A stretch of 64,000 nt of DNA from Dyella sp. A6 (GCF_036320485.1 NZ_CP132911.1:3224001-3288000), one strand, 5' to 3'. Counted from the first letter of the stretch, positions 11,071 through 20,348 are shown. Program-made: numbers and translations. The notes: a model not told the origin generated them from the sequence alone.

Positions 11071-12071
11071 ATCCTGCACGCCCCAAGATCCTGGTCGTCG
11101 ACGACACCCGCGCAAACCTGGTCGCCATGCATCACCTGCTGGCCGATTCGGGTGCCGAACTGGTCGAGGCCAACAGCGGCAACGAAGCACTGGCACTGTG
11201 CCTGGACCACCACTTCGCACTGATCCTGCTCGACGTGAACATGCCGGACATGGACGGCTTCGAAGTCGCCAGCCTGCTCGGCGAGGCCGAACAACTCAAG
11301 GACACGCCGATCATCTTCGTCACCGCCGCATATGCCGACGACCTCAACAAGCTCAAGGGATACCACTCCGGCGCGGTGGACTACATCGCCAAACCCATCA
11401 ACGATGCCATCCTGCGCTCGAAGGTCCGTGTATTCCTGGACCTGTACAACGCACGCATGCAGCTCGAACAGGCCATGGGCGAACTGGCCGAACGCAACCG
11501 CCAGCTGAAAGTGGAGATCGACGAGCGCGAGCGGATCGAGGCACAGGTGCGCCATCAGGCGACGCACGACATGCTGACCGGGCTGCCCAACCGGGTGCTG
11601 TTCCACGAACGGCTATCCACGGCGCTGGACACGTGCCGTGACTCGGCAGACCGGTTCGCCCTGGCCCTGCTCGACATCGACGGCTTCAAGGGCGTCAACG
11701 ACACCTGGGGGCATCCGGCAGGCGACGCGCTGCTGAAAGCCATCGCCGGACGCCTTCGCTCACATGTGCGCGAACACGACACCATCGCACGACTGGGTGG
11801 CGACGAGTTCGCACTGGTCGTGGCCGAGATCGGCGACGAAGCGGCCCTGCTGGCACGCTGCCAGGAACTGTGCGGCATGCTCGGACGCCCCTACGCCCTG
11901 CAGGGTCCGCACGGCGCCTTCCTGGCGCATGTCAGCGCCAGCATCGGCATTGCCGTGAGCGACAACGAGTGCGACGACGAACAGTTGATCCAGGCGGCAG
12001 ACCGTGCCTTGTACAAGGCCAAGGCCGACGGCAAGAACCGCTGCGTGCTGGGACCGCCGGATGCCGGCTGA
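11067..12071 (+). CDS. Response-regulator diguanylate cyclase (REC-GGDEF)
   Basis: A 334-residue cytosolic output protein. An N-terminal receiver (about 8-125) has the phospho-acceptor in LLDVNMPDMDG and the conserved Lys in AKPIND. A coiled linker (about 130-165) leads to a GGDEF domain with intact GGDEF active site and an RxxD inhibitory site (REHD, five residues upstream), so product-inhibited synthesis of cyclic di-GMP is expected. It is the last gene of the kinase-CheR-CheB operon and the probable output of that phosphorelay. It is joined to cheB by an ATGA overlap; longer in-frame starts inside cheB were rejected. Confidence 0.93.
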   Translation: MNPARPKILVVDDTRANLVAMHHLLADSGAELVEANSGNEALALCLDHHFALILLDVNMPDMDGFEVASLLGEAEQLKDTPIIFVTAAYADDLNKLKGYHSGAVDYIAKPINDAILRSKVRVFLDLYNARMQLEQAMGELAERNRQLKVEIDERERIEAQVRHQATHDMLTGLPNRVLFHERLSTALDTCRDSADRFALALLDIDGFKGVNDTWGHPAGDALLKAIAGRLRSHVREHDTIARLGGDEFALVVAEIGDEAALLARCQELCGMLGRPYALQGPHGAFLAHVSASIGIAVSDNECDDEQLIQAADRALYKAKADGKNRCVLGPPDAG

Positions 12072-12202
12072 AACAACCCAGTCACAGCCTCGCTATTGAT
12101 CGCGCAGGGCATGTGTGAGCCTAGCGGGATGACAACCGTCACTATGGCCGACGTGCCGCGTCGGTCAGACTGAAAGCCGTCCACCGCATGGAGCCGCGCA
12201 TC

Positions 12203-13132
12203 ATGTCTACCGGAATGCCCACCTCAGTCGCCTTCGTCACGCCGGCATCGGCACCTGCCTGGAAACGCTGGCTGCTGTATTCGCCGCTGGCCCGCATGCT
12301 GATTTTCGCGGTGCTGTTCGTGGCCGGTTCGATGGTGATGGGCGTCCTGCTTCACCTGTGGCTTGGCATGGACAAGGCCATGCTGGCAGGCAAGGGCACC
12401 ATGACACTGAAGTTCGCCCTGGCCCAGTTGCTGATGCGCGTTCCGCCTGCGCTGCTCGCCTACCTGGTGCTGGTCAAGCTGGTCGAACGCCGACCCATGA
12501 CCGAGCTGGCACCACGCCGGCTGGTGCCGGACAGCCTGCGCGGCATCGCAGCGGGCACGCTGCTGCTGACGGCGATCGTCGGCGTGCTGTGGCTGCTGGG
12601 CAGCTACCACGTCGTCGGCTTCAACCCGCATGCCGCATGGTTGCCGGCCTTGCTGATGGTGGGCATCAGTGCTGGCATCAGCGAGGAACTGATCTTTCGC
12701 GGTGCACTGTTCCGTATCGTCGAGGAAGGCCAGGGCACCTGGGTGGCCCTGCTGGTCTCGGCGCTGTTCTTTGGTTTTGCGCATACCTTCAACCCCGGCG
12801 CCACGGCATGGAGTTCGATGGCCATCGCGATCGAAGCCGGTGTGCTGTTCGGGCTGGTCTACCACGTCACCCGCTCGCTGGCGGTCTGCATGGGCCTGCA
12901 TGCGGCCTGGAATTTCTGCGAAGGCACGCTGTACGGCAGCCCGGTGTCGGGCCTGAAGGCCAATGGCTGGCTGGTGTCCACCCGTACCGGCCCGGACTGG
13001 CTCAGCGGCGGGGTGTTCGGGATCGAAGCCTCGGTCGTGGCACTGGCGCTGTGCATCGCATGCTCGATCGCGCTGCTGCTGCTGGCCTTGCGCAGGCATT
13101 CCATCGTGGCACCGGCCTGGCGCCGACGCTGA
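12203..13132 (+). CDS. CPBP-family intramembrane protease
   Basis: A polytopic membrane protein of about 309 residues with about eight hydrophobic segments. It carries the three CPBP (Abi/Rce1-like) motifs: EELIFR (near nt 12683), FGFAHTFN and GLHAAWNF, giving the Glu-Glu, His and His/Asn active-site set. Members cleave or process membrane-associated substrates; the target here is unknown. An ATG at 12188 is possible, but GGAG at 12190-12193 is spaced well for the ATG at 12203, so the latter was chosen. It stands alone with a strong bidirectional terminator directly behind it. Confidence 0.85.
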   Translation: MSTGMPTSVAFVTPASAPAWKRWLLYSPLARMLIFAVLFVAGSMVMGVLLHLWLGMDKAMLAGKGTMTLKFALAQLLMRVPPALLAYLVLVKLVERRPMTELAPRRLVPDSLRGIAAGTLLLTAIVGVLWLLGSYHVVGFNPHAAWLPALLMVGISAGISEELIFRGALFRIVEEGQGTWVALLVSALFFGFAHTFNPGATAWSSMAIAIEAGVLFGLVYHVTRSLAVCMGLHAAWNFCEGTLYGSPVSGLKANGWLVSTRTGPDWLSGGVFGIEASVVALALCIACSIALLLLALRRHSIVAPAWRRR

Positions 13133-13139
13133 TCTTTCC

Positions 13140-13184
13140 GCACATGCAAACGGGGCGCCCGATGGGCGCCCCGTTTGCATGTGC
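13140..13184. terminator. Bidirectional terminator between the CPBP gene and fadE
   Basis: A long, nearly perfect inverted repeat (about 20-bp arms ending in GGGGCGCCC, short GAT-type loop) fills the gap between two convergent genes. It lacks a long T tract but is well placed to stop both transcripts. Confidence 0.8.
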
Positions 13185-13199
13185 GACGGCCGGGGAAAC

Positions 13200-15671
13200 T
13201 CAGGCGGCCGCGTCCAGTTTCTTGCGCTCGTCCGCACGGGTCACCGCCGCGCGCAGTTCGGACGGGTCGAAATCGTCCACCGAAATGAACTCGAACACGG
13301 CCGCGTGCACACGCTTCAGCAGGTCGTGCTCGGCCTGGCTGAGCACGCCGGCCTGCAGCGCCTCGGCCAGCTGGCCGTCATATTCGTGCGCCGTGAACTG
13401 GCCGGCTTTCAGGCCCTTGATGAACTTCCGCTCCACCGGCTCGGCAGCGATCACATCGGGCAGCAACGCATTCATGCGACCCACCGTGTTGTGCGTCGAC
13501 GGCGTCAGGTAAACCCACTCGGTGAGGCGACCGCGCGCCTCGTTCGGCGTGGTCAGCAGGGCGGCGACGCGGCGGCCCAGACGATCCGACGGCGGCACTT
13601 CGCGACGGCCCAGCGGAAACACCAGCACACGCAGCAGCCATGCCACCGGGCGTACCGGGAAGTTGCGGATGGCACCGTCGAGAGCGTTCTGGATCAGCCA
13701 CATGCACTCATGGAAACCCCAGGCCAGGAACGGACGATCGGCCTCGGGACGGTCAGTGTCCTCGTAGCGCTTCAGCATGCTGCTGGCGATGTACAGGTAG
13801 CTGAGCACGTCGCCCAGCCGCGCGGACAGTTTCTCCTTGAACTTGAGCTTGCCGCCCAGCACGCCCATGAAGGTGTCGGCGCACAGCGCCAGCGCGGCGG
13901 AATAGCGGTTGAGCTTGCGGTAATAGCGGCGGGTATAGGCATCGCCCGCGGCATCGCCCATGCGGCCACCGGACAGCCCCATGGCAAAGCTGCGCACGGC
14001 GTTGGAGATGCCGAACCCGATATGGCCGAACAGGGCCTTGTCGAAGGTGCGCAGGCGCTCGCCGTAGTCGGCGATGGACAGCGCCTGCATTTCCTTCAGC
14101 ACGTAGGGATGGCAACGGATCGCACCCTGGCCGAAGATCATCAGGCTGCGCGTCATGATGTTCGCGCCTTCCACGGTGATCGCAATAGGCACGCTCGACC
14201 AGCCGCGCCCGGCATAGTTCTTCGGACCCAGCTGGACCGCCTTGCCGCCGTGCACGTCCATGGTGTCGCCGGCGACCACGCGCGCCCACTCGGTCGCGTG
14301 GTACTTGGCGATGGCCGAGGGCACGGCCGGCTTCTCGCCACGATCCACCGCGGCAGCGGTGGCCCGCGACAGTGCGGCGGTGGCGTAGGTCAGGCCACCG
14401 ATGCGGCCCAGCGCTTCTTCCACGCCCTCGAAACGGGCGATCGCCAGGCCGAACTGCTTGCGCATGCGCGCATAGGCTCCGGTGGCAGCCGCCGAGGCGC
14501 GCATCGCACCGGTGGCATTGGAAGGCAGCGAGATCGCACGCCCCACCGACAGGCACTCCACCAGCATGCGCCAGCCGTGCCCGGCCATCTGCGGACCGCC
14601 GATCAGGGTACTGATCGGGGCGAACACGTCCTTGCCGTGGATCGGGCCGTTCTGGAACGGGATGTTCAGCGGGAAGTGGCGACGGCCGATCTCCAGCCCC
14701 GGCGTGGAGCGCGGCAGCAGCGCCAGGGTGATGCCGAGGTCGTCCTTGTCGCCCAGCAGGTGCTCCGGGTCGTACATGCGGAAGGCCAGACCGACCACGG
14801 TGGCGACCGGCGCCAACGTGATGTAACGCTTGTCGAAGGTGAGCTTCACGCCCAGCGTCTCGACACCGTCGACCACCTGCTTGCAGACGATGCCGTAGTC
14901 CGGGATCGAGGTCGCGTCGGAGCCTGCATACGGACCGGTGAGCGCGAAGCAGGGAATCTCCTCGCCGACCGCCAGCCGCGGCAGGTAGTAGTCCTTCTGC
15001 TCGTCGCTGCCGTAGTGCAGCAGCAGTTCGGCCGGACCCAGCGAATTGGGTACAGCGACCGTCGACGACAATGTGGCCGATACCGTGGACAGCTTCTGCA
15101 GCACCGCCGAATGCGCCAGCGCAGAGAACTGCAGGCCGCCGTACTGCTTGGGGATGATCATGCCGAAGAATTTGTGCTTCTTGACGAATGCCCACACCTC
15201 CGGTGGCAGGTCCGCCAGCTCGTGGGTGATCTGCCAGTCGTCGACCATCGCGCACAGTTCTTCGACCGGGCCATCGAGAAAGGCCTGTTCCTCGGTGCTC
15301 AGCTCGGGACGTGGCTGGCGCAGCAGGTTGCTCCAGTTCGGCTTGCCGGAAAACAGCTCGCCCTCGAAACCCACGGTGCCGGCTTCCAGTGCGGTCTGCT
15401 CGGTCTCGGAAAGCTTGGGTGTGACCTTGGCGAACATTTTCAGCAGCGGCGCGGTGATCTGCCGGCGCCGGAACACCGGCATCAACAGGGGCAGACCGAT
15501 GGCCAGCTCGATCACTACCAGCAGGGCCATGGTCCAGGGTGCGTGCGCCAGCAGGCCGACCACCACGGTGGCGACCACGGTGGCGACCGCCCAGGTGCGC
15601 AGGCTGGTGCGATGGTAGGCGCAGGCGCCGCTCGCGATGAGCGCGGCCAGCAAGGTCAGTATCACGGACAT
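13200..15671 (-). CDS. fadE: Acyl-CoA dehydrogenase FadE
   Basis: An 823-residue protein of the long FadE type (E. coli FadE is about 814 residues), catalysing the first step of fatty-acid beta-oxidation with electrons passed to ETF. The N-terminus has two hydrophobic helices (about 1-65). The acyl-CoA dehydrogenase core follows, with IPKQYGGL, FALTGPYAGSDA and the C-terminal AMGLSGG/GDVLSYLYIASSMLKR part. A long C-terminal extension is typical of the subfamily. It lies 19 bp behind the alpha/beta hydrolase and shares its transcript. A GAGG ribosome-binding site precedes the ATG. The electron acceptors etfBA and ETF-QO are encoded 27-37 kb away in the same window. Confidence 0.94.
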   Translation of the reverse strand: MSVILTLLAALIASGACAYHRTSLRTWAVATVVATVVVGLLAHAPWTMALLVVIELAIGLPLLMPVFRRRQITAPLLKMFAKVTPKLSETEQTALEAGTVGFEGELFSGKPNWSNLLRQPRPELSTEEQAFLDGPVEELCAMVDDWQITHELADLPPEVWAFVKKHKFFGMIIPKQYGGLQFSALAHSAVLQKLSTVSATLSSTVAVPNSLGPAELLLHYGSDEQKDYYLPRLAVGEEIPCFALTGPYAGSDATSIPDYGIVCKQVVDGVETLGVKLTFDKRYITLAPVATVVGLAFRMYDPEHLLGDKDDLGITLALLPRSTPGLEIGRRHFPLNIPFQNGPIHGKDVFAPISTLIGGPQMAGHGWRMLVECLSVGRAISLPSNATGAMRASAAATGAYARMRKQFGLAIARFEGVEEALGRIGGLTYATAALSRATAAAVDRGEKPAVPSAIAKYHATEWARVVAGDTMDVHGGKAVQLGPKNYAGRGWSSVPIAITVEGANIMTRSLMIFGQGAIRCHPYVLKEMQALSIADYGERLRTFDKALFGHIGFGISNAVRSFAMGLSGGRMGDAAGDAYTRRYYRKLNRYSAALALCADTFMGVLGGKLKFKEKLSARLGDVLSYLYIASSMLKRYEDTDRPEADRPFLAWGFHECMWLIQNALDGAIRNFPVRPVAWLLRVLVFPLGRREVPPSDRLGRRVAALLTTPNEARGRLTEWVYLTPSTHNTVGRMNALLPDVIAAEPVERKFIKGLKAGQFTAHEYDGQLAEALQAGVLSQAEHDLLKRVHAAVFEFISVDDFDPSELRAAVTRADERKKLDAAA

Positions 15672-15690
15672 CTCGACATCCTCGTTGCGT

Positions 15691-16587
15691 TTAGCCGACG
15701 CCCTGGCCGATCCGGGCGCCCTCGTCGTTCTTCAGTGTGTTGATGAAGCCTGCGATCTCGCGCGTGAACGCGTCGTTCGCATCGCCGGCCACCATGTGCG
15801 TGGCACCGGCCACCTGCACATGGCGCGCATGCGGCACCAGGTGCAGGAATTCCTCGACAGTGGCATGTGATACCACGTCGCTGCGCTCGCCGGACAGCAA
15901 CAGCACCGGCACGTCCACGTTCGCAGCCGCAGCCAGCAGGCGTGGCTGGTAACGCTCGCTTTCGCGCACCAGATCGCCGGCCAGCAAGGCCGGATCCCAG
16001 TGCCAGCGCAGACGACCATCCCGGCCTTCGCGCAGCAGCGGCTGCAGCTGCGCTTCGCTCTTGCGTCCGGCACGATGCGGCAGATAGGCAGCGATCTGCG
16101 CCGCGGCGTCCGCATAGTCGGCAAAGCCGTCCGGATGCGCCTGCATGAAGGCGAGAATCCGCTCCACGCCGGAGGTCTCCCAGCGTGGCGTGATATCCAC
16201 CAGCACCATCGCACGGAACGGTGACGGTCGTGTCTCACCGGCCACCACCAGGCCCAGCAGGCCACCCATCGACGCGCCGACCAGCACCGGCGGCTGCACC
16301 TGCGCGCTGGCCAGCGCCAGCAGGTCGTCGGCAAATTGCTGCATGTGGTACCTGCCATCGGCCACATGGGCACTTTCGCCGTGACCGCGCGCATCGTAGG
16401 TCACGCACGGATAGCCCTGGCGCGCCAATGCATTCGCCGTACCGCCCCAGGCACCCCGGGTCTGGCCAAAGCCATGCGCAAACAACAGCGGCAGCGCACC
16501 GGCAGCATCATGCGACTCCACCGCCAGCTGCGTGCCGTCGGGGGATGCGAAATGCTGCATCTGGCCAGTGAACTTATCCATACGCAT
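15691..16587 (-). CDS. Alpha/beta-fold hydrolase
   Basis: A 298-residue alpha/beta hydrolase. The nucleophile elbow is GASMGG, the oxyanion region is FAHGFGQTRGAW, and the catalytic His is in GATHMVAG. No signal peptide is seen. It is the first gene of a two-gene operon with fadE, so a thioesterase or lipase role in lipid breakdown is plausible but not proven. The start codon (16585-16587) lies inside a palindrome, and a second in-frame ATG at 16581 is possible. No Shine-Dalgarno sequence is evident, so the mRNA could be leaderless. Confidence 0.8.
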   Translation of the reverse strand: MRMDKFTGQMQHFASPDGTQLAVESHDAAGALPLLFAHGFGQTRGAWGGTANALARQGYPCVTYDARGHGESAHVADGRYHMQQFADDLLALASAQVQPPVLVGASMGGLLGLVVAGETRPSPFRAMVLVDITPRWETSGVERILAFMQAHPDGFADYADAAAQIAAYLPHRAGRKSEAQLQPLLREGRDGRLRWHWDPALLAGDLVRESERYQPRLLAAAANVDVPVLLLSGERSDVVSHATVEEFLHLVPHARHVQVAGATHMVAGDANDAFTREIAGFINTLKNDEGARIGQGVG

Positions 16588-16597
16588 GAGTATGGAT
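16576..16597. promoter_or_regulatory. Candidate operator palindrome for the adjacent TetR regulator
   Basis: Perfect 8-bp arms ATCCATAC / GTATGGAT are separated by six bases, covering the hydrolase start codon and the divergent intergenic region. A CCATAC half-site recurs at 16678-16683, just before the TetR start. The geometry fits a TetR-family operator acting on the hydrolase-fadE operon and perhaps on the regulator itself. This is inferred from symmetry and position only. Confidence 0.5.
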
Positions 16598-16687
16598 TGG
16601 TCAGGCCGACATCGTCAACCGTCGGTATTAGGGCCCCCTGTGCAGACAGCCCTGCCCGGCCCACCCGGTCTGGGCTACCATACGGCC

Positions 16688-17266
16688 ATGAATGTCACCA
16701 GCAAACCGGAACGCTCCCGCCTCTCCGCCGAGGATTGGGAAGAAGCTGCCCTCGTCCTGATTGCCGAACAGGGCGTCGGCGCACTGGCCGTCGAGGCCCT
16801 GGCCCGCCAGCTTGGCGTCACCAAGGGCAGTTTCTACTGGCACTTCCGCACCCGCGAAGCCTTGCTTCAAGCCGCACTCGAACGCTGGGAGCAGTATGGC
16901 GAGCGCGAGGTGCTGGGCCAGATCGAGGCCATCGCCGATCCACGCGAACGCCTGCCGGAGCTGTTCCGGCGCGTCGCGCACGAACTGCAGCCGCATCGGG
17001 TGTACGCCGCCCTGCTGAAAGCGCTGGACCACCCGCTGGTGGTGCCGGTGATGGCGCGCGTGTCACAGCGACGTACCGAGTTCCTCAACACCGCGTACCG
17101 CGAAGCGGGTCTGCCGCCCAAGGAGGCGATCAACCGCGCACGCCTCACCTATGCCGCCTACGTTGGTTTCCTGCAGCTGAACTTCACGCTGGGTCTGCCG
17201 CGTCTGGGGCACGACGAATTCGATGCCTACGTCGAACACATGATCCATACCCTGATCCCGTCGTGA
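16688..17266 (+). CDS. TetR-family transcriptional regulator
   Basis: A 192-residue regulator with an N-terminal TetR helix-turn-helix (about 15-60; LARQLGVTKGSFYWHF is diagnostic) and a C-terminal ligand-binding domain that I cannot assign to a ligand. It is divergent from the hydrolase-fadE operon with a palindrome between them, so local repression of fatty-acid degradation, relieved by an acyl-CoA-like ligand, is a reasonable guess. Start ATG 16688 is preferred over upstream in-frame ATGs because the TetR domain begins normally from it and longer versions would run through the shared promoter region. Confidence 0.88.
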   Translation: MNVTSKPERSRLSAEDWEEAALVLIAEQGVGALAVEALARQLGVTKGSFYWHFRTREALLQAALERWEQYGEREVLGQIEAIADPRERLPELFRRVAHELQPHRVYAALLKALDHPLVVPVMARVSQRRTEFLNTAYREAGLPPKEAINRARLTYAAYVGFLQLNFTLGLPRLGHDEFDAYVEHMIHTLIPS

Positions 17267-17291
17267 TCGAGGCAAGCCTCTGATCCATCGC

Positions 17292-17319
17292 AAAAAGGCG
17301 CCCTTGCGGCGCCTTTTTG
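17292..17319 (+). terminator. Rho-independent terminator after the TetR gene
   Basis: An A5-GGCGCC stem with a TTGC-type loop and GGCGCC-T5 follows the TetR stop by about 25 bp. Stem and T tract are both strong. Confidence 0.88.
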
Positions 17320-17400
17320 CTGCGCACGACCTTGCAATGCCAATTTGCGTAACTTAGCGTTTTAGCTCTTTTTTGGCTAAAGACCATCCGAGGAGCACGC

Positions 17401-19170
17401 ATGCCGAGCACGCTGGAAGCACTTACCCGCTGGGTCGACAAAGTAGCCTCGCTGACCCAACCGGCACAGATCCACTGGTGCGACGGTTCCGAGTCCGAGT
17501 ACCGCGCACTGGTGCAGCAGATGCTGGCAGACGGCACTTTGATCGAGCTGAACCAGCAGAGCCACCCGGGCTGCTATCTGCACCGCTCGAACCCGGGCGA
17601 CGTGGCACGGGTGGAACACCTCACGTTTGTCTGCCATGCCAGACGCGAGGACGCTGGCCCCAACAACCACTGGATGGACCCAGCCGAGGCGCACGCGAAG
17701 ATGGACGCGCTGTTCGACGGCTGCATGGAAGGCCGCACCCTTTACGTGATCCCCTATTGCATGGGCCCGATCGATTCACCGCTGTCGCGTTGCGGCGTGG
17801 AGATCACCGACAGCCCGTACGTGGTCGCCAACATGCGCATCATGACCCGCATGGGCGCCGCCGCGTTGAAACGCATCGAACGCGAAGGCACGTTCGTGAA
17901 AGGCCTGCACTCGACCGGCGAGCTCGACCCGGAACGCCGCTTCATCATGCATTTTCCGGAAGAGCGCACTATCAAGTCCTACGGCTCCGGTTACGGTGGC
18001 AATGCCCTGCTCGGCAAGAAGTGCCATGCCCTGCGCATCGCCAGCCACCAGGCCCGCGACGAGGGCTGGCTGGCCGAGCACATGCTGATCGTGGGCATCG
18101 AAAATCCGCAGGGCGAGACCCACTACATCGCCGCAGCCTTCCCTTCCGCTTGCGGCAAGACCAACCTGGCCATGCTGATTCCGCCCGAAGGCTATCGCCG
18201 CGATGGCTGGAAAGTATGGACGGTCGGCGACGACATCTGCTGGATGCGTCCCGGCCAGGATGGGCGCCTGTACGCGATCAACCCCGAAGCGGGCTTCTTC
18301 GGCGTGGCACCGGGCACCAGCGACAGCACCAACCCCAATGCGCTGGCTACCGTGGCACACGACACCATCTTTACCAACGTCGCTGTCACCGCCGACAACC
18401 AGCCCTGGTGGGAAGGCCTGCCGGGGCAACCGGTCACCGACTGGCGGGGCCGTCCCTACGACCCCGCCAACGGCCCGGCCGCGCACCCCAACTCACGCTT
18501 CACGGTCAGCGCGAAGCAGTGCCCCACCTGGTCGCCAAAAGCAGAGGATGCCCAGGGCGTGCCGATCAGTGCGATCGTCTTCGGCGGTCGTCGCCCCTCC
18601 TTGCTGCCGCTGGTGATGGAGGCGCGCGACTGGTCCCATGGCGTGCTGATGGGCGCCGCCATGGGCTCCGAAACCACCGCTGCCGCAACTGGTGCAGTCG
18701 GCGTATTGCGCCGTGACTCGATGGCGATGAAACCGTTCTGCGGGTATCACTACGGCGACTATTTCGCGCACTGGCTTTCCTTCGACAAGGCCGGCGCTGT
18801 CTTGCCGAAGGTGTTCCACGTCAACTGGTTCCGCAAGGACGCCGAGGGCCGCTTCCTGTGGCCAGGCTTTGGCGAGAACCTGCGCGTGCTGGAATGGATG
18901 ATCGCCCGCGTGAAAGGCGACGCACCTGGTGTCGACACGGCCATCGGCATCCTGCCGGCCCGCGACGAGCTGAATCTCGATGGCCTGTCGCTGACGCCCG
19001 GACAGCTCGACGAACTGCTCGCCGTGGACAGCGAGGGATGGCAAGCCGAGCTGGAGGCGATTGGCGATTACCTGCAGAGCTTCGAACCGCGCCTGCCGAC
19101 CCGCCTGCGTCGCGAGCAGCAGGACATCGCCACGTCACTGGAAGGCCGGACCGCTGCCGCCAGCGCCTGA
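17401..19170 (+). CDS. pckG: Phosphoenolpyruvate carboxykinase (GTP)
   Basis: A 589-residue GTP-dependent PEP carboxykinase (oxaloacetate + GTP to PEP + GDP + CO2), the entry step of gluconeogenesis from acids. The kinase P-loop FPSACGKTNLAML, the substrate loop YGSGYGGNALLGKKC and the NWFRKD motif mark the GTP family rather than the ATP family. Length is normal. A strong GAGGAG ribosome-binding site precedes the ATG. It is transcribed alone; functionally it complements the beta-oxidation genes nearby because growth on fatty acids requires gluconeogenesis. Confidence 0.96.
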   Translation: MPSTLEALTRWVDKVASLTQPAQIHWCDGSESEYRALVQQMLADGTLIELNQQSHPGCYLHRSNPGDVARVEHLTFVCHARREDAGPNNHWMDPAEAHAKMDALFDGCMEGRTLYVIPYCMGPIDSPLSRCGVEITDSPYVVANMRIMTRMGAAALKRIEREGTFVKGLHSTGELDPERRFIMHFPEERTIKSYGSGYGGNALLGKKCHALRIASHQARDEGWLAEHMLIVGIENPQGETHYIAAAFPSACGKTNLAMLIPPEGYRRDGWKVWTVGDDICWMRPGQDGRLYAINPEAGFFGVAPGTSDSTNPNALATVAHDTIFTNVAVTADNQPWWEGLPGQPVTDWRGRPYDPANGPAAHPNSRFTVSAKQCPTWSPKAEDAQGVPISAIVFGGRRPSLLPLVMEARDWSHGVLMGAAMGSETTAAATGAVGVLRRDSMAMKPFCGYHYGDYFAHWLSFDKAGAVLPKVFHVNWFRKDAEGRFLWPGFGENLRVLEWMIARVKGDAPGVDTAIGILPARDELNLDGLSLTPGQLDELLAVDSEGWQAELEAIGDYLQSFEPRLPTRLRREQQDIATSLEGRTAAASA

Positions 19171-19211
19171 CCAGCCATGCCGTGCACCGCACGGGACAAA
19201 GCCGATGAACC

Positions 19212-19247
19212 AGTCCGGCCCGCCCTGTCGAAGGCGGTGACCGGACT
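19212..19247 (+). terminator. Hairpin after pckG, possible terminator
   Basis: Inverted repeat AGTCCGG / CCGGACT with an inner CGCC / GGCG pairing, about 40 bp after the pckG stop. There is no T tract, so factor-independent termination is uncertain. Confidence 0.4.
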
Positions 19248-19325
19248 CGTCACGATCATTGATCACAAGCAATCGTCGCCGCGGACTTAAACCTTCGTGC
19301 GCATGGCGGCATCCAAGCTGGCAAG

Positions 19326-19904
19326 ATGGATACAGCCTGCCTTGCCACCGGACACTTGATGCCAGCTGCGACCGTCGCGGAATACCCGGATGCGGCCGAC
19401 GTACTGGCTGCGGCCGGTGGTGACCGCCTGGCATTCAGGCGGCTTTACCAGCGCCATGTCGCGCGTGTGCACGGCGCCATCTACCGACTGTGCGGCTACG
19501 ATCACGCCCGCGCCGAGGACCTGACCCAGGAAGCCTTCGTTCGCGCCTGGCAGAAGCTCGGCAGTTTTCGTGGCCAAAGCGCCTTCGGCACCTGGCTGTA
19601 CCGACTTGCGGTGAATGTCGCGCTGATGGACCTGCGGGCGCGTGGTGCCGATCCGGTCGGCTTCATGGACGAAGAGGATCTGCCCGAACCGGGCGAAACG
19701 CCGTTCTGCGCAGCCGAACGCGACGAACTCGCGCGCGCGATCAGCCAGCTTCCGCCTCGCGCCCGTGCCGTGCTCGTGCTGCACGACGTGGAAGGCTGGA
19801 CACATGAAGATATCGGCCTCGAACTGGGTATGGCGACAGGCTCGTCGAAAGCGCAGCTGCACCGCGCTCGTGGCCTGCTGCGCAAGCTACTGGGAGCATC
19901 GTGA
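19326..19904 (+). CDS. ECF-family RNA polymerase sigma factor
   Basis: A 192-residue extracytoplasmic-function sigma factor. Region 2 is visible in RAEDLTQEAFVRAWQKLGSF and region 4 in LPPRARAVLVLHDVEGWTHE through the helix-turn-helix to RARGLLRKLL. There are no extra domains. The start could be 19326 or ATG 19359, and the sigma-2 domain is complete from either. The stop overlaps the next gene, an apparent anti-sigma factor, indicating coupled synthesis. A DUF4097 exported protein completes the operon. ECF systems of this layout usually answer envelope stress; the signal is unknown. Confidence 0.92.
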   Translation: MDTACLATGHLMPAATVAEYPDAADVLAAAGGDRLAFRRLYQRHVARVHGAIYRLCGYDHARAEDLTQEAFVRAWQKLGSFRGQSAFGTWLYRLAVNVALMDLRARGADPVGFMDEEDLPEPGETPFCAAERDELARAISQLPPRARAVLVLHDVEGWTHEDIGLELGMATGSSKAQLHRARGLLRKLLGAS

Positions 19905-20332
19905 TGAACGAATTCGAATGGCTACGCCAGATGCGCGAACTGCGCCAGCCGGTCGCGCCCAGCAACGATCTGTGGGAACGCATCGATGCCACGCTCGTCA
20001 ATCCAGACGCGCCCGCCGTCGCGCCCCGCCGTCGCCATCCTTGGCGGATCGTCGCCGGCATGGCCGCCGCGCTGGTGCTGGCGAGCGGTATCGGCTGGCG
20101 TCTCCAGCATCACGCGGCATTGACCGCGGCACCTCCCGTCATCGCCAGCGTCACCCCATGGAAACCGGCCGACCCGCGGCTGGCCGGTGCGGCGATCGAA
20201 CTCAATGCCGCGCAGATCGAACTGCGCCAGGCCATCCAGCAGGCGCCTCGCTCGCCCATGTTGCGCCGCCTGCTCGCCCGCACCCAACAACAACAAACCA
20301 GTCTGCGCCTGCTCGAACGCAATGCCAGCTGA
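19904..20332 (+). CDS. Probable anti-sigma factor, single-pass membrane protein
   Basis: A 142-residue protein with a short cytoplasmic N-terminus (about 1-48), one transmembrane helix (about 52-68, IVAGMAAALVLASGIGW) and a C-terminal region rich in Gln, Arg and Ala. Topology and position directly behind the ECF sigma gene indicate an anti-sigma factor, although no zinc-binding HxxxCxxC motif is present. ATG 19904 shares one base with the sigma stop and has GGGAG seven bases upstream; GTG 19901 is less well spaced. The role is inferred from context rather than from a conserved motif. Confidence 0.65.
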   Translation: MNEFEWLRQMRELRQPVAPSNDLWERIDATLVNPDAPAVAPRRRHPWRIVAGMAAALVLASGIGWRLQHHAALTAAPPVIASVTPWKPADPRLAGAAIELNAAQIELRQAIQQAPRSPMLRRLLARTQQQQTSLRLLERNAS

Positions 20333-20348
20333 GCTTACGAGGATTGCC

